From Parus major (lineage: Eukaryota; Chordata; Aves; Passeriformes; Paridae): DNA of 64,000 nt. The DNA lies in assembly GCF_001522545.3 (NCBI RefSeq), contig NC_031770.1:8596044-8660043 (forward strand). The letters are read 5' to 3'. Below the pieces are notes generated by a model that saw only the letters and a program-made list of their open reading frames with translations, was not told the origin of the DNA and did not search any database. Numbering within the stretch: position 1 is the first letter of the stretch; each line of letters begins with the position of its first letter. The position numbers and the translations under genes are program-made. Positions 28,740 to 41,521 of the stretch are shown one piece after another.

Positions 28740-29075
28740 TCTTATTTTTATATATGGATGTATATATATATATACATATATATGTAAATATATATAAATA
28801 TAAAATGGCTGCATATATATATATATAGATATGGACATGGATATGGATATGGATAGAAATAGAAATAGAAATAGAAATAGAAATAGATATATAAATATAA
28901 ATGTAAATGTAAATTTAAACATAAATATAAATATAAATATAAATATAAATATAAATATAAATATAAATATAAAATTAATATAAAAATTAATATAAAATAA
29001 ATATAAAAATTAATAATAAAATAAATATAGATATGATTTTTTTTATATTTATGCATGTATGTATGTATGTATACA
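28740..29075. repeat. Compound AT-rich hexanucleotide repeat cluster
   Basis: Successive blocks of related six-base units: GGATAT, AGAAAT, GTAAAT, then ATAAAT repeated about nine times, ending in ATTAATATAAA variants and ATGT repeats. Open frames through it are artefacts of stop-free periodicity. Confidence 0.9.
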
Positions 29076-32000
29076 GTATATAACCTATTCTCAGCCACTG
29101 TTTACAGGTAAGACATGAGCCAGAGTTTTTGGGCCAGTACCCCAAGCTGGAAGAAGCCCAGCAGGAAGGCAGTGGATCTGGCCACCCCCCTGTGAAGCTG
29201 GAGCCCATACAGGATGGACATTTTCTTTTTTCATTTTATTTTTTTATTATTATTATTATTTTACTATTGTTATTATTTTGCAGAGAAGTCACAGCTACAA
29301 AGCATTTCCTAACCACTACAATCACTGAAGCTGGCAGCAGCCACAAGTCATTGATCTCCAAGGGATGGATGCTGCATTTCCTCTACAAAGCAGCTGTACA
29401 AAGGCTGGTGCCACCTGACACAGGGCAAAACAACCCTGGGGTAGAAAACACAGACAGGGAATAAAACAGGCAGTAAAAAAGCCAAAAAATTCAACTTCTG
29501 GCATCATCTCCTCCGTGGATCTGGGATCCCCCACCTTGGACCATGCATCCATTCCTAGGGAATGAGGCTCATATTTCCTTTAGAGACAGGCAGGCAGGAA
29601 AGCTCCATCATCTGGTGGCTTTGGCACAGCCAGAGGAGCTCACCACAGCTGGATAGCTGATCTGTGCCTTTCGCCACACTCAGAGGCCCTACCACATGCT
29701 ATGAAATGCTTTAATGTCCCCCTAACATGCTGGATAAATAATTTCCGTATCCATTCGGTGGTGCTCACATGTGGTCCTTTGAAAGAGTTAAGTAAAAATT
29801 ACAGTACCAATATATCTTTGAGATGAAACAATGACGTTTATAGGTCATTGCGATCCATTCATTAATTCATTTTTTTACCAGCCTTCCATATGATCCCTAT
29901 GATGGCTCCTAAATGCTGAATTTGTCCTACGGAGCTCTGTTTTAACAAATAGAGAAGTTTCAAAACTGGACTTGAGGGAAGTTTCTTAACATTTGAGCTA
30001 ACTCAGGAAGGGCAGGTAAATAAACCTGTATTCCCACCGCAGCCTACAGAGCTCTTTTTTTAGGGAAAAAAAAAAGAATGAAAGAGCACAGCCCCTTGAT
30101 GTCCAGCCATTGCCACAAAAAAGCAGCCCATGCACCTTAGGAGATGCTGCCCCATTCCTGCAGCTGGGGCTGCCATGTGTTTGTCCCTCCTTGCCTTGGG
30201 GAGCTGCAATGTGCTGTGCAGGAAGGCACGGGATGAGGAGCGGGAAGCGGAGTCGTGTGCGACACTTCCCTCGCTCCACTCCCTGGGAGGCAGCAAGGTG
30301 GGAGGAAAGGCAGCTGTGCCTCAGCACTGATGGGATGCAGAGACAGTGCTAGCCTTCTGACAAGGGAAATTACATGGCAAAGGCAAAGGATGGATTCCAC
30401 CAGGACTTTTTTCCAGTTCTTCCCTCCATCATGTTGGTAACATACATCTCCAGCCCCACCCAGCATCCCCTGGCCCCATCCCACCTCAGTGTCAGTGCCT
30501 GAGCCTGACAGCCCCAGGTTTTTATATTTTACAGAACTCCTCAAGAGCCAGCACAAAGAGAAAGAGGTCTTTCAGCTGGCCAATGTAATGACTGAAGGGT
30601 CTGTTCTATTAGTGATCTGAGATATTGATACTGGTGATACTCACCAATTTACTGCAAGGCGTGCCAAAATCCCACCATGCAGTAAGGGCAATAAATTAAT
30701 GAGTTTTCAAAATTCACAAAATTAGTTTACAAGTCCTGCTGCAGAGGGTGTAGGTATTAAAGAGACATCTGATTGGCTCAGCTCTATCACCTCAAAAAGC
30801 CTTTACAACTTCTTCACATGCCTACAGCGCAGTTTCATAAGTCCATGGCCATTACTCTTATAAAACAGATAGAAAACTGCAACTCAAGCACATGCTAAGA
30901 CACCATCAGGCCAAACAACATCCTTCAAGGCAGCACTTCCTTTCCAAACTGTGCAGTTCCTTGTTTCTACATCCTGTAGCAAATCCATTTGTTTATCAGT
31001 GTGAAGTCTGAAGCCTGGATTACAGGCTGGAGCACAGCCTGTTTGTAAACCAACATAAGGATATTTCTTTGCCCTGGTGTGAAAGTCACTCTTGGGTAAC
31101 CTGTTAATAATAATCCTCATGGAATTCCTTAAATGCTTGTGTAGAGACACAGAGAGAAGTTCAGGTAGAGCTTCCTGAAGCAGTACATCAGGAAATTAGA
31201 TAAATAGAACTGGATCACTTAAATGCAGGATAACAGAGAATTATTGTTGAGTAGTCTAAATTCATCAGAACCCAATCATGGCATAAAGTTCAGAGGTTTC
31301 TGCTGAACCAGTGTTGATGTTTCTTGTGAGCACCTTAGTGGGACCTTATGCCTTCAATCAATGGAAAACAGCTGCAGGGTGTTCACTGCCACCCAAATAA
31401 GTGCTACAAGCAAGTGTAAGTATCAGAACAGCCCAGTTAGAAAGACATTCCCAATATTTTCCATATATTTGAAAATTTTCCTAACCAATTTTTACATAGT
31501 CAGTTCAACCCAACACATTTATTGATTAGCTTGGTCTCTGTGTGTGCATGCATGCAGGTATATAAGGAAAAACATCGTGAACTCTCCTTCATCTGCAGAT
31601 CTACACGTGCTACAAACAACAGAATGAAATTTTGGGTGATTTGGAGCTCATTCACCTTGCCAAAATAAAATTACAAAGGGCCACATCCTCAGTTAATATA
31701 ATCTGCCTCTGATGCCAATAAAACTGCTCCAATTTAAACCACTTGAAATATTCAGATGGGGTGTGGAAGAGAGTGACATGTGACAAATTGCTGAGAAAGA
31801 TTGTTGAGCACTGATGGGACACATGAATACCTCATCTTCCTAAGAAAACTGGCTGGAAAGTAGGCATCCAGGTATTCCCCATGAGTAAAAAGAAATCTGT
31901 CTTCTTCTCTCCAGTCTGAATGCCCATCTGTGTCATGGATATCTTGTCTCACTGGGAAAGAAGAAATGTGCTGTTGTCACACAAACAGGGCAAAGAAAAA

Positions 32001-33370
32001 GATACTGTTTGAACCTTAATTTCAAAAGCAGAATTTTGACAAAACCATGTTTTGAAGGGGCTACTCTAAGGAGAGGCACTGTCATACTAGGTTAGAAGAT
32101 AGCAAGTATTGGCAAAATAAAGGCTAGTCTGTGCTCCTTCTCAGTTTCAGAATTATTGCTTATATTTCTACTTTCTTAACAAATTATTCCATTGACACTA
32201 CAAAGCAGAGGGCTGTGAGTGAAAGATAATACACAAGAGAGCCCCTAGGCTGTTACTTTGGATTATAAGTATCTAATTTCAGTCATTTAAAGTAAATTCA
32301 GTTTTGTCAAAGACTCCAGTCCAACCTATAAAACTCAGGTCCGACGAGCATGACAGCATGCCTTGGAGGAACAGGGCTACAAGAGGGAAAACAAACAGCT
32401 CCATTCAACTCCTTAAAAGGCCTTATTTCATCTAACCAAGGAGTTAGTACAACCCTCTTTGATTATGTGCACTGTAAAAGAGCGAGGAGTTTCAGTTCCT
32501 GGTAGTTTCTTGCACATCCCATCATTTTTTGTGGGTTTTTACAGCCCCAGTAGAGAAACTTCTGTAACTGAGCCAAACAGAGCAGGGAAGGATGAGAAAG
32601 AGAGGAGAGATAAGCATTAAGAAAGTGATTTTTGGAAAGGATGTCTTGTGTGCTGTTGGAGCTCTGGTACTTGCTCATGACTCTCATGCATCCACTGTGA
32701 CTATGAGGCAATAGAACAAAACAAGTCCAGCTCTCCTCTGCACTGGGGGTAATTGGAGGTTACCCCTTTATTTCAGGGGACAGCTTCAAATTTCCTGCTG
32801 AATTTGTCTCTGAACAGCAATAAACAGCCATCCATAGGCCCCAGATAGCAATCAACATACAAATTTCCCAATTTTTAGCTGCAGAAAATGCAGTCTTGAT
32901 TGAATCCCCTTTTATTTAAGAACTGTAGGCCTTGGAGAGCTTTAATAAATAGGAGATTTCTGTAGCCTGAATTGCATAGTTCATCCTTCCATACACTTGT
33001 GAGGTCAACCTGTGTTGGATAGGAAATCTGTCACCAAGTTCCTCTTTGCTCTGGAGTAAAAAGAGTTCCTCAAGCCACAATTTGAAGCGTGGTGTTACAG
33101 CCTGGGTGTGCACATGGAAAAACTCAAGGCTACACATTCATTGCATCTCAAACTGGGGCTTGAGCTATGTCAAGGGCTTCTCCACTTAGAGGGTTTGAAG
33201 AGCAAGGTCAGAGTCTTTCCCTGATAAGCTCAGCTCACCTGCTCTGTACTTCAGCATTCCCAGTTTTTCAGGGGAAAAAAATATTTCTTGACGACACTGA
33301 ATCATGTTTGCTTAATGCCAGCATGAAACTCAGTTCATAAAGATAGTTTAAAGAAGTAAAAAACAAGGGG

Positions 33371-33420
33371 TTGTGTTGTTGTTGTTATTAATTACAGTTG
33401 TTGTTGCCATTGTTGTTGAT
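33371..33420. repeat. GTT-rich trinucleotide tract
   Basis: GTTGTTGTTGTTATT, then after a gap GTTGTTGTTGCCATTGTTGTT. Imperfect trinucleotide microsatellite. Confidence 0.85.
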
Positions 33421-34162
33421 GAGCTTTTCTAATTATAGTAACTAAATAGTATTTAATGCTAAAATGCTGCCTAAGAATGACAAACTCCTCAAGGAACTGT
33501 TCCTCAGCATCTGTTTGCTAAAAGCTTGAGCTTCCCTTGTTCAAATGGTAACACCATTTAGCAGCACAGAATTGAGCAGCTTTGGAGGCCTCTAAAATGG
33601 AGCAGTTATTCAGCTGCATAATGAGAATTCCCTTTGTTATACAGACTAAAATATATTAATATATCTATACATACATACACATATACATAAAATTTCCACT
33701 GTGAATCAGTCAAGTGTTTGAAACTTTATAAAGCAGAAGCCAGGGCGATTTAAGTTGATAAATGTATTAAAAATCATCGATTATCAGCCTCACTGTTTGC
33801 CTACCTAGGGGTTAGCATGGCTGAGAGTAAGGAGGCAGGTGGGACAGCCTACAGTGATGTAAGGCTGTAAAAAGTCCATTTGAAGCAGATTGGGGTCATG
33901 GGCTGCAGGGCTGCAGCCTGCTCCACCGAGGAGGAGATTTTATGGCACATCCCTCTGTCTCGCCTGCCTGGCCAGAGCTCTGTGAGAGCTTCTGGGGCTG
34001 TGCCTCCTCCTCTTTGGGCAGAGGTGAGCAGAGGCATCACTTGGCTGATGATGAGGCCCAAAGAATGTGCTCTGCTCTAATAACAGAAGGTCTGCATGGC
34101 TACATGTCTCCTTGTTTGGATGCAAAGAAAGGCCTGCTGAAAAATAATAAAATTAAATTAAA

Positions 34163-34642
34163 NNNNNNNNNNNNNNNNNNNNNNNNNNNNNNNNNNNNNN
34201 NNNNNNNNNNNNNNNNNNNNNNNNNNNNNNNNNNNNNNNNNNNNNNNNNNNNNNNNNNNNNNNNNNNNNNNNNNNNNNNNNNNNNNNNNNNNNNNNNNNN
34301 NNNNNNNNNNNNNNNNNNNNNNNNNNNNNNNNNNNNNNNNNNNNNNNNNNNNNNNNNNNNNNNNNNNNNNNNNNNNNNNNNNNNNNNNNNNNNNNNNNNN
34401 NNNNNNNNNNNNNNNNNNNNNNNNNNNNNNNNNNNNNNNNNNNNNNNNNNNNNNNNNNNNNNNNNNNNNNNNNNNNNNNNNNNNNNNNNNNNNNNNNNNN
34501 NNNNNNNNNNNNNNNNNNNNNNNNNNNNNNNNNNNNNNNNNNNNNNNNNNNNNNNNNNNNNNNNNNNNNNNNNNNNNNNNNNNNNNNNNNNNNNNNNNNN
34601 NNNNNNNNNNNNNNNNNNNNNNNNNNNNNNNNNNNNNNNNNN
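34163..34642. other. Assembly gap (480 N)
   Basis: 480 unknown bases. It is bordered on the left by AATAAAATTAAATTAAA and on the right by a pure AAAAT array, so the missing part is probably more of this repeat. Nothing can be said of its content. Confidence 0.95.
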
Positions 34643-34733
34643 AAATAAAATAAAATAAAATAAAATAAAATAAAATAAAATAAAATAAAATAAAATAAAA
34701 TAAAATAAAATAAAATAAAATAAAATAAAATAA
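34643..34733. repeat. (AAAAT)n pentanucleotide microsatellite
   Basis: About 18 uninterrupted AAAAT units adjoining the gap; the true array is probably longer. The perfect units suggest recent expansion. Confidence 0.95.
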
Positions 34734-37700
34734 GCAGTTATGTCTCAGTTTCTTCATTACAAGAGTTTCCCAGCCCTCATGCTGGGAAAAACAGAGGTGC
34801 CTACCCCAAGGCAAATGCTGACCCATCCCAGAACCAAATCCACGCTTCCCAGTTACAGCCCAGTGTCCAAGAGCTGCAATTCCCCGCTTTATTCTGTGCC
34901 AAATTTCCCCAGCACCCCAAAAGGAGACCAGCCCGGGCTGTAGCTGCTCCATCTCAGGAGAGGAGGTGAGCCCCCAGTGTGAGAACATTTTGCCAAACAA
35001 AGAACCACCCCTCCAGCACTCACTTACATAAACAAGATAAGAACTCCTTCCAGCCCAGGCCCTGGGGCTTGTGGCTGGGGCAGGAGGAAGGAAGCTGGGA
35101 GGGGAGCCACAGCACGGCTGTCCCTGCCAGGCTTGGGAATGGAGAGGTTAAAAGGGCTCCTTCTTCCTCCTCAGGACAAAGATCTCCACCTCAGCTGTTC
35201 CCACCACATCCAGAGACTTGTTCAGACAATTGTGCAAAGACCAGAGGCTGCCACCTCTGTGGGTCTCCAGGGACTTTCCACTGCTCCAGAATAAGTCCTT
35301 GCTACCTGCTGTTTCCTGGTGTAAACATGTTCCTTGCTGAACACCCTCCACCTCTGCAGCCCCACTGCTTGGTGGCTCCTTTAGCTATGCTGCTGACACC
35401 AGCCACGTGGCTGTGCTTGGCAGAGAAATTTGGCAAAGCACTGGAGCTCTGTCCCTGGGCAGGATATCCAATATATCCAGTAGGAGATACACAGCAATAA
35501 TAGAAAAGGGGCATTCCCCTACCATAAGCCTGAACCGTACATTTTGGTCACTCCTAGTCCGTGATCCCAAATCTGAGCTAAAGAACTTCACCAGTGACTG
35601 CCTGAGCTGGACAGCAGAGGAGATCCTTTATGTCCCTCCCCTCAGTGAGCAGTGGCCTCCAAGGAGAGGGCAATCTGCTCTCAAACCAGGTTCAACAGAG
35701 ATGCAGAGACAGATGCTAAATGAAGCAAACTCCTCGCCTCTCAATTTGGACTTGTACCTATTCTGATACGGTGTGGACAATGATTCAGGGGAAGACCTGG
35801 TCAGATTTGGGCAAAAATCCCACAATTTCCTATTGAAATGCAAGTCCTGGCTCCCATTCAGTAGCCAGACAACGCCTCAAACTCTACAGAAAGCTAAACC
35901 TGGGTCCAAATCTGGACTCAGCCTCTTTAACATCTCCCTAATTACTGCTGAGTAATTACTGTGCAAGTAACAAACTGCTAACAAGTTCCAATAAAGAAAA
36001 CGTTTTGTAAGAAGAGAAGGACGTAGGGGGAGGACTAATTTGCCAGGTAGGAGGTTTAAATGCCATCAGGGAAGATGTTGCTGGTCCCTTCCTTAACAAG
36101 GCCTCTTAATTTTGCTCTGGGCAAAGGAATTTTCAGATAAGGGAAGGAAAGAGAGGAGGCAGTGGTGGGGGGATGGAATTTAAAAAAGAGCAATCCATAC
36201 AGAAAAGGAAATGTAGGTGATAGTTTCAGTTTCTGTCGCAGTCTGGGTTGAGTAGGGCTTACTCCCATGCTAGGACCCAAGGCTGTGTGGGAGCTCTGCC
36301 AGGCCAGCCTCATTGCCATGCATCACCAAGAAAAGCTCCGTGGGTAGCAGCTGGGAAGGGAGGTGGAAATCCCACTCACAGGGACTGAGAGAGAAACAGC
36401 TTAGGGAAAAAGCAGGCCTGTTTTCTCATCACCACCTTGATGCTCACAGCAGTCTGTGGTACCAACTCAAACCACGGGCAGCAACTCACTCCAAGTCAGG
36501 GATGAGAAAGTTAACTACAAAGCACCTCCCATCAAGGGGCAAACTGAAGCACCCTAAGCCAGTTTGCCATCCCATCAGGCAGCATCACCCACCCCTGACC
36601 CTGCATCACCCAAGGGGTCCCTGGAAGCTGAAATCCCATTGGTTTGCTGTTCAACTTGTGCTTGGACGCATCAGGTACCCTGCAAGAATAAGGTGGCTGC
36701 GTGATGATTAGCACATCAAAAGGCATTTGAAAGGGAAGTATGCTGTTAATTTACTCTGGTAAAGACAGTGACAAACTGTGGGGGTTTTATCCTTTATCTC
36801 CATCCAGGACACCAGTAGGGGGGAAAGGGTTTTTTTTTTTAACACAGGAGGTTTTGCGGGGGATTTCCCAGGCTTGGGAAAAAGTCTTTGGCTGAAGTTT
36901 ATGTTTCTGGTGTTGCATGAGTTATCAGGACCCGAATAGGAGCTGACTTAATCCACCATTGTTAGATGCTGGTCAATGCCAGGGATGGTTGCACCTGCCT
37001 GCACACGCTGCCCTTGTGCTGTCATCAGCAAATAGCTGAGCACTTCAGTAGCAAACTGATTTTATAGCTCTGAAAAACTCTACAGCTTCCATGAGTACTT
37101 GGGCCTTACAATTACTTTCATCCCCAAAGAGTAAGCTCCTGAGGTTGCAATCCCCATCTGAGCCTTGTTCTCCTCCACACCCTTCCCTGATGAACATTTG
37201 CCCAAGCACTCACTTTGATGTCTGCACAACATGGATGTTGTTCAGGAAAAGTTATTGGGTGAGTCACTGGGCTGGGATCCACCAGCAGCTCATCCTCCTC
37301 CAGGTAGGCTGAGGAGCAGGCAGCACAAGAACTGCTCTTGGGGTTAAAGTAGATTATCCCCTAAAGAGAAAACCCCTTTATTGCTCCAGAGTCTTCAGCA
37401 TCTTCAGCTGGGCTTGCCAGACGTGCCAAGCTGAGACTCAGCTGCTTGGCCTCTGCATAAAAGAGCGAGTCTAGGAATTAATTTAAAGGGTTAAGCCGTA
37501 TATAAACGTCTGCAGTATGGCAGATATCAAAGAGCAGCACTGTTGCTTAAAAATTTACTTTTCCAAGCTAGACACAATAATTGGGGAGTGGGAGTGACAA
37601 CCTAAACCTTGTCTTGAACTGCCAGCTGGTGAATTCCCCACAGGAGGTATCTGGCCTTCCCTCTTGGAGAAGAAAGCGTCCCCCACATACCCAAAGAGTC

Positions 37701-38940
37701 AGAACAGCAGCAGAAGCAGACCTGAACCTGGACTGAAAGGAGTGGATTAATTTCTATTTCTCCAGTGGATGTTAGAGCAGTTTTCACTCTATTTAAGCTG
37801 ATAAAGCAGTTTAAACTTCAGTTCCTGCTAATTATAATTGCTCTTTCTGCACAAATGCGTTTATTTTCTCGAGCCACCAGTTCTGCAAGCCAACAGTCAG
37901 GGAAGCAGTCCTTTCATCCACGAGGTTTAACAACTCTACCTTCACACCTTAAGAGTTACTGTTACTGAAAAAGCACAGTTGCTGACAGAAGTTACAGCTC
38001 ACACAGCATCTCAACATCTCTTAGTGCTGCTCAAGCTAGATCCAGTCCTACCTTTGCAAATGTTAAAGGCACTGGGTTTACTTCTGTGAAAAGTAGGAAA
38101 AATGTATTTAAATTTACAGCTGCTTGTGTTGAATGTCAAGTACAGATGTGCAGGACCTACATCTTCACAGTCTGGTTCTACCCTTGCAAACATGGCAAAA
38201 AAAAAATAAAAATTTGTTCTGGTGATTATGCATTACCTAGAAATTAAAATAGATTGAGTAGACTATAATAAACACATGCCAGAAAAAATATAAAGAATGT
38301 GTGGGAATGCCTATACTTTATCTTAACATTTCCTAGCAAAATAATTTCCTTATGGTGTAATCAAAAATGGAAAGCCAGCACCTAACTAAATTAAGTGCCA
38401 CAAACATTAATAATGGTTAAAATTACCGTTCAATTTATTTTTATATTGGATTATCTTCAAAGTTGTAGATTGAGAATTGCTGAAACGTTTTAGGGATTTG
38501 TTTCTCAAATCAGAATACTTCGGGGATGAAAACATTAACTTGAATTTTAACATATAAAAATCCTTAGTGAAAGGAAATAGATGCATTTTTTTACAAAGAA
38601 AAAAAAAAAAAAGAAAAAGAAAAGGAAAAGAAAAACTTTAAAAGTTCCCCTGATAGTTACAGATGGTTTAATCTTTGGAACCTATTATGTGTTCATTTTC
38701 CCTTCAGCATTAATTATACATAATTACCACCACTTTACCCATACCCTTTCAAAAACGAAATCTGTTTACATTTTTCGCATACGTTATATAAATGCAAGAT
38801 TTTTTAACGCCGTTTTTCCAGAAACGGGATTTCAATTTACCTTCTGAAGGACAAGGGGAGCCAGTGCGCGGCAAACCGGTTTTATTTAAGTTCCTTTAAA
38901 TATAGCTTAATTACTTTTAAACTCTGGAAGCAATTAGGTT
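34734..38940. other. Gene desert, proximal part
   Basis: No coding gene was identified. Several overlapping open frames of 110-175 codons at 35-36.7 kb occur on both strands without domains or splice context. The last 700 bases are AT-rich and non-repetitive apart from an A-rich run at 38.60-38.64 kb, and lead into the CpG-rich cluster. Confidence 0.65.
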
Positions 38941-39204
38941 ATCACCCTTTGAAGTGCCCCAGATGAGTTGCGGTGCCGGGAGGGGGACGCTCCGCGGGGA
39001 GATGCGGGAGCCGCTGCCCGTCCTGCGGGGAGAGCCAGGGCTGGGGAAATGAGAACTCACGTTCGCCTAGAAAGGGAGGCTCGGCTTAAGGCTGAGAGCA
39101 GCGCTGGTGCTGTAAAAGAGGCTGAGGAGGATTGTTCGCACTTCTCAACCTTATAATTTTGCCCCGCGCGCAAACCACGAAATTGTACGGCTCAACTCTT
39201 CCTC

Positions 39205-39208
<4 letters not shown>

Positions 39209-39240
<32 letters not shown>
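39209..39240. repeat. Poly(T) tract (32 bp)
   Basis: 32 consecutive T within pyrimidine-only flanks (CTCTTCCTCCCTC upstream, CCCTCCTTCTCC downstream). The combined polypyrimidine stretch exceeds 70 bases. Confidence 0.95.
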
Positions 39241-39619
39241 CCCTCCTTCTCCTTCATTCTCTCTCTTTTCCTCTCTGCCGGCCGTCGCAGATCGCTGTCA
39301 GGTGGCTTTTTTCCCGGCCGTGCACGGATCAAAGCGGCCGGGAGTAGAAGCGCCCATTGTGGGGCTGACACACGATCGCCCCGGGCAGGGGCGCGGGGCT
39401 CCCCAGGGCGCTCCCCCTCGCAAGTGCCATTTCCCCACGGGCTTCAGGAGGGGAGCTTTTATTTTATTTTATTTTTTATGTCCTTCCCCTCCACCTCCCC
39501 CGTGGGGAAACTCATTCCCCAGTTGTTCCATCTCGGTGCTCTCCTCTGTTTCGGAGAGGGGGAATGCCAAGGGAAGGGGCATCTCCCTACCCCCGACCCC
39601 AAACTCTCCGCGCCCGGCA

Positions 39620-39890
39620 GCAGCTCCATTATTTGCATGTCATGTTTATAACCTGGTGGAAACCAAGACTGATATTTGTGGTCGGGAGAAGATGACTTTC
39701 ACCTCTCCGGATCACTCTCTTAAATAAAAAAGAATTGACCAGCTATGGGCGTAAGCATTTATCTTGAGTTTGCGGTCATTATCTTTATTATATTGCCTCG
39801 GCAATAAATAAATCTAGTAGTTACTACCCCACAATAAAACTGTAGTATATGGGACACCTTACTATTACTTTCTTAACAATCTGCCATCTC
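39620..39890. promoter_or_regulatory. Candidate conserved element with octamer and X-box-like palindrome
   Basis: An AT-rich island between two CpG-rich blocks. It contains a perfect POU octamer ATTTGCAT (39631-39638), CCACCTTACTATTACTTTC-type stretches, and the palindrome TATTGCC-TC-GGCAATA (39791-39806). The palindrome resembles an RFX X-box (GTTGCC-AT-GGCAAC). No open frame. Conservation was not measured. Confidence 0.4.
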
Positions 39891-40085
39891 TTCACCTCTA
39901 AATCTTCCCTGTCTGCCCGGCCCTCGCGGGTCTCTCCCGGCCCGCAGGTGCGGAGCCTCCGCACCGCTGCCTCCGCCTGTCCCTCCCTGCCCTCTCCTTT
40001 CCCTTTTTCCTGATGATTCCTCCCCCAAGAGGCGCCTGTCGGCCCCCGCAGGTGCCAGCCCTGCCCTCGGGCTGCCTCAGCCCCC

Positions 40086-40310
40086 TGCGCAGGGCGGGCA
40101 TTCTCGGGCGCCCCGTCTCGCCTGGGCATCCCCTGGGTGGGTGCCCCGCTGTGGCCATCCCCTAGAGGGGATATCCCCGGGACTGTGGTCCCTTTACGGG
40201 CATCCCCCATCTCAGTGGCCACCTCTGGACATTCCCCGAGTGGGTCTTCCCCGTGGGTGGTCCCCAGGTAAGTGTTCCCCACGGGCAGCCCCGCCTGAGC
40301 ACCAGCGGGT
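40086..40310. repeat. Degenerate GGCATCCCC-type minisatellite-like stretch
   Basis: Recurring GGGCATCCCC, GGCCATCCCC, GGGCATCCCCC and GGACATTCCCC words, alternating with GGGTGG- and CCCCGTGGG-type words at irregular 25-50 bp spacing. No precise unit can be defined. Confidence 0.5.
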
Positions 40311-40609
40311 GCGACCCCCGCTTTGGGACCATCACGCTCCTACATCGCCACCCCATTCTTTCTAACCCCTACCCCGGCCCACGGGGATGCTCTTCTCTTG
40401 TTGGGGGCTGAACTTTGATCACCCCCTTCTCTTGTGTGAGTTGTTTTTTTAGGGTTTTTTTGGGGGTGCGGATTCGGGGGGCCCGGGAACAGCCCCAAAG
40501 CAAAGGCTCAGCAGAGAAGGAAATCACTGACGCTGCGCCAGGGAGCTTTCACCACGGCTCCCTGACTCTCCCGCTGCCTCTCTGGTTCTTTTTTCCCATT
40601 ATTCCATAG

Positions 40610-41180
40610 GTAAATGTCCACGCAATAATATTTATTTACAGTCAGGATAGTGCACGTATTTTTTTTAATTGTATTTTTACCAGGGTGATTCCTTCTTGCT
40701 TTTAAAACAAGCGGCTTGGAAAAAATATTCCCATTTGGGGCAGGAGCAAAGGAGAGGAAAAGGGGGGGTTGGAAGCATTTTTATTTATACCTTTGACATT
40801 TAAAAGAGCATAATTAATTTGTCCTGCTTGCATTAACATTGTTGAGGAAGGTTTCAGAAAGCAAACCAGCAAAGGGAAGGGGGGAGGAAAAATAGAAGCT
40901 CGCCTAGAAAGCTTAGGATTTTTTTTTCCCTCTTTCAGATGTGTAATCAATCATTCGAGTAGGAGGCAGCAAAATTGTAAAGATTCGATAGATTAAAATG
41001 CAAATGAAAGGTAGAAAAAGAAACATTAACATGGCAATCAAAGATTTAATAATCGTAAATCACGGTGGGGTTTTTTTGTTGCAGCTGCAGTTTGTGTGTT
41101 TTTTATGTTTTAATCATGTTCGTTCTATAAATAAATAATTTCTGAAACGAGACTAATTTTTCACTATTTTAACCGTGGGC
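40610..41180. promoter_or_regulatory. Candidate conserved element with octamer and TAAT cores
   Basis: AT-rich unique DNA between GC-rich blocks. It includes a perfect octamer ATGCAAAT (40998-41005), GCATAATTAATTTG (about 40809), TTTAATAATCGTAAATC and CTATAAATAAATAATTTC. Developmental-enhancer-like texture; not measured. Confidence 0.4.
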
Positions 41181-41485
41181 TATGGCACTAAATATTTTTT
41201 TTTTTTTTTATGTGTGGAACTCCAGATTGCAAACTATCAGACCACAAAAAGGGGGAAAAATAGCTAAGCTGGATTAGTTCACATTTGAAATTTCAAGTAC
41301 AATGTCTTCGCAGTGCCGACCGCTTCACTTTCCAATTGAAATCCTTATAAAGTTTATTTGGAATCATGAATGTTTACGTAAAAGCAGACAACCGGCGTTT
41401 CTTTACAAGGCTAAAGGTAGCGCCAGCCCTCATTCCTGGAGGAAAGACGGAAAAAATATATATGTGTGTGTATGTGCATTTTTTT

Positions 41486-41521
41486 TTCTTTTCCCTATAT
41501 ATGTATGTATAGGGAAAAGAA
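41486..41521. other. Perfect 14-bp inverted repeat with 8-nt loop
   Basis: The left arm TTCTTTTCCCTATA (41486-41499) is exactly complementary to the right arm TATAGGGAAAAGAA (41508-41521), with TATGTATG between. Outside the stem the adjacent T run can pair partly with AATAA, giving a stem near 18-20 bp with mismatches. It could fold in RNA from either strand or form a DNA cruciform. No known RNA family recognised. Confidence 0.85.

Larger units (their letters stand above)
17691..34162. other. Gene desert, middle part
   Basis: No coding gene was identified. It contains one larger CR1 relic, a possible MITE-like inverted repeat, candidate regulatory blocks at 18.2-18.6, 23.7-23.9 and 25.8-26.6 kb, the compound AT satellite at 28.57-29.08 kb and a GTT-rich tract at 33.37 kb. 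Open frames up to 178 codons (20567-21103) lack recognisable domains. Confidence 0.7.

Noticed and set aside
28704..29098. Open frames of Tyr/Ile/Leu/Phe-rich peptide at 28.7-29.1 kb
   Set aside because: Hexamer periodicity in the AT repeat keeps frames open; not a gene.
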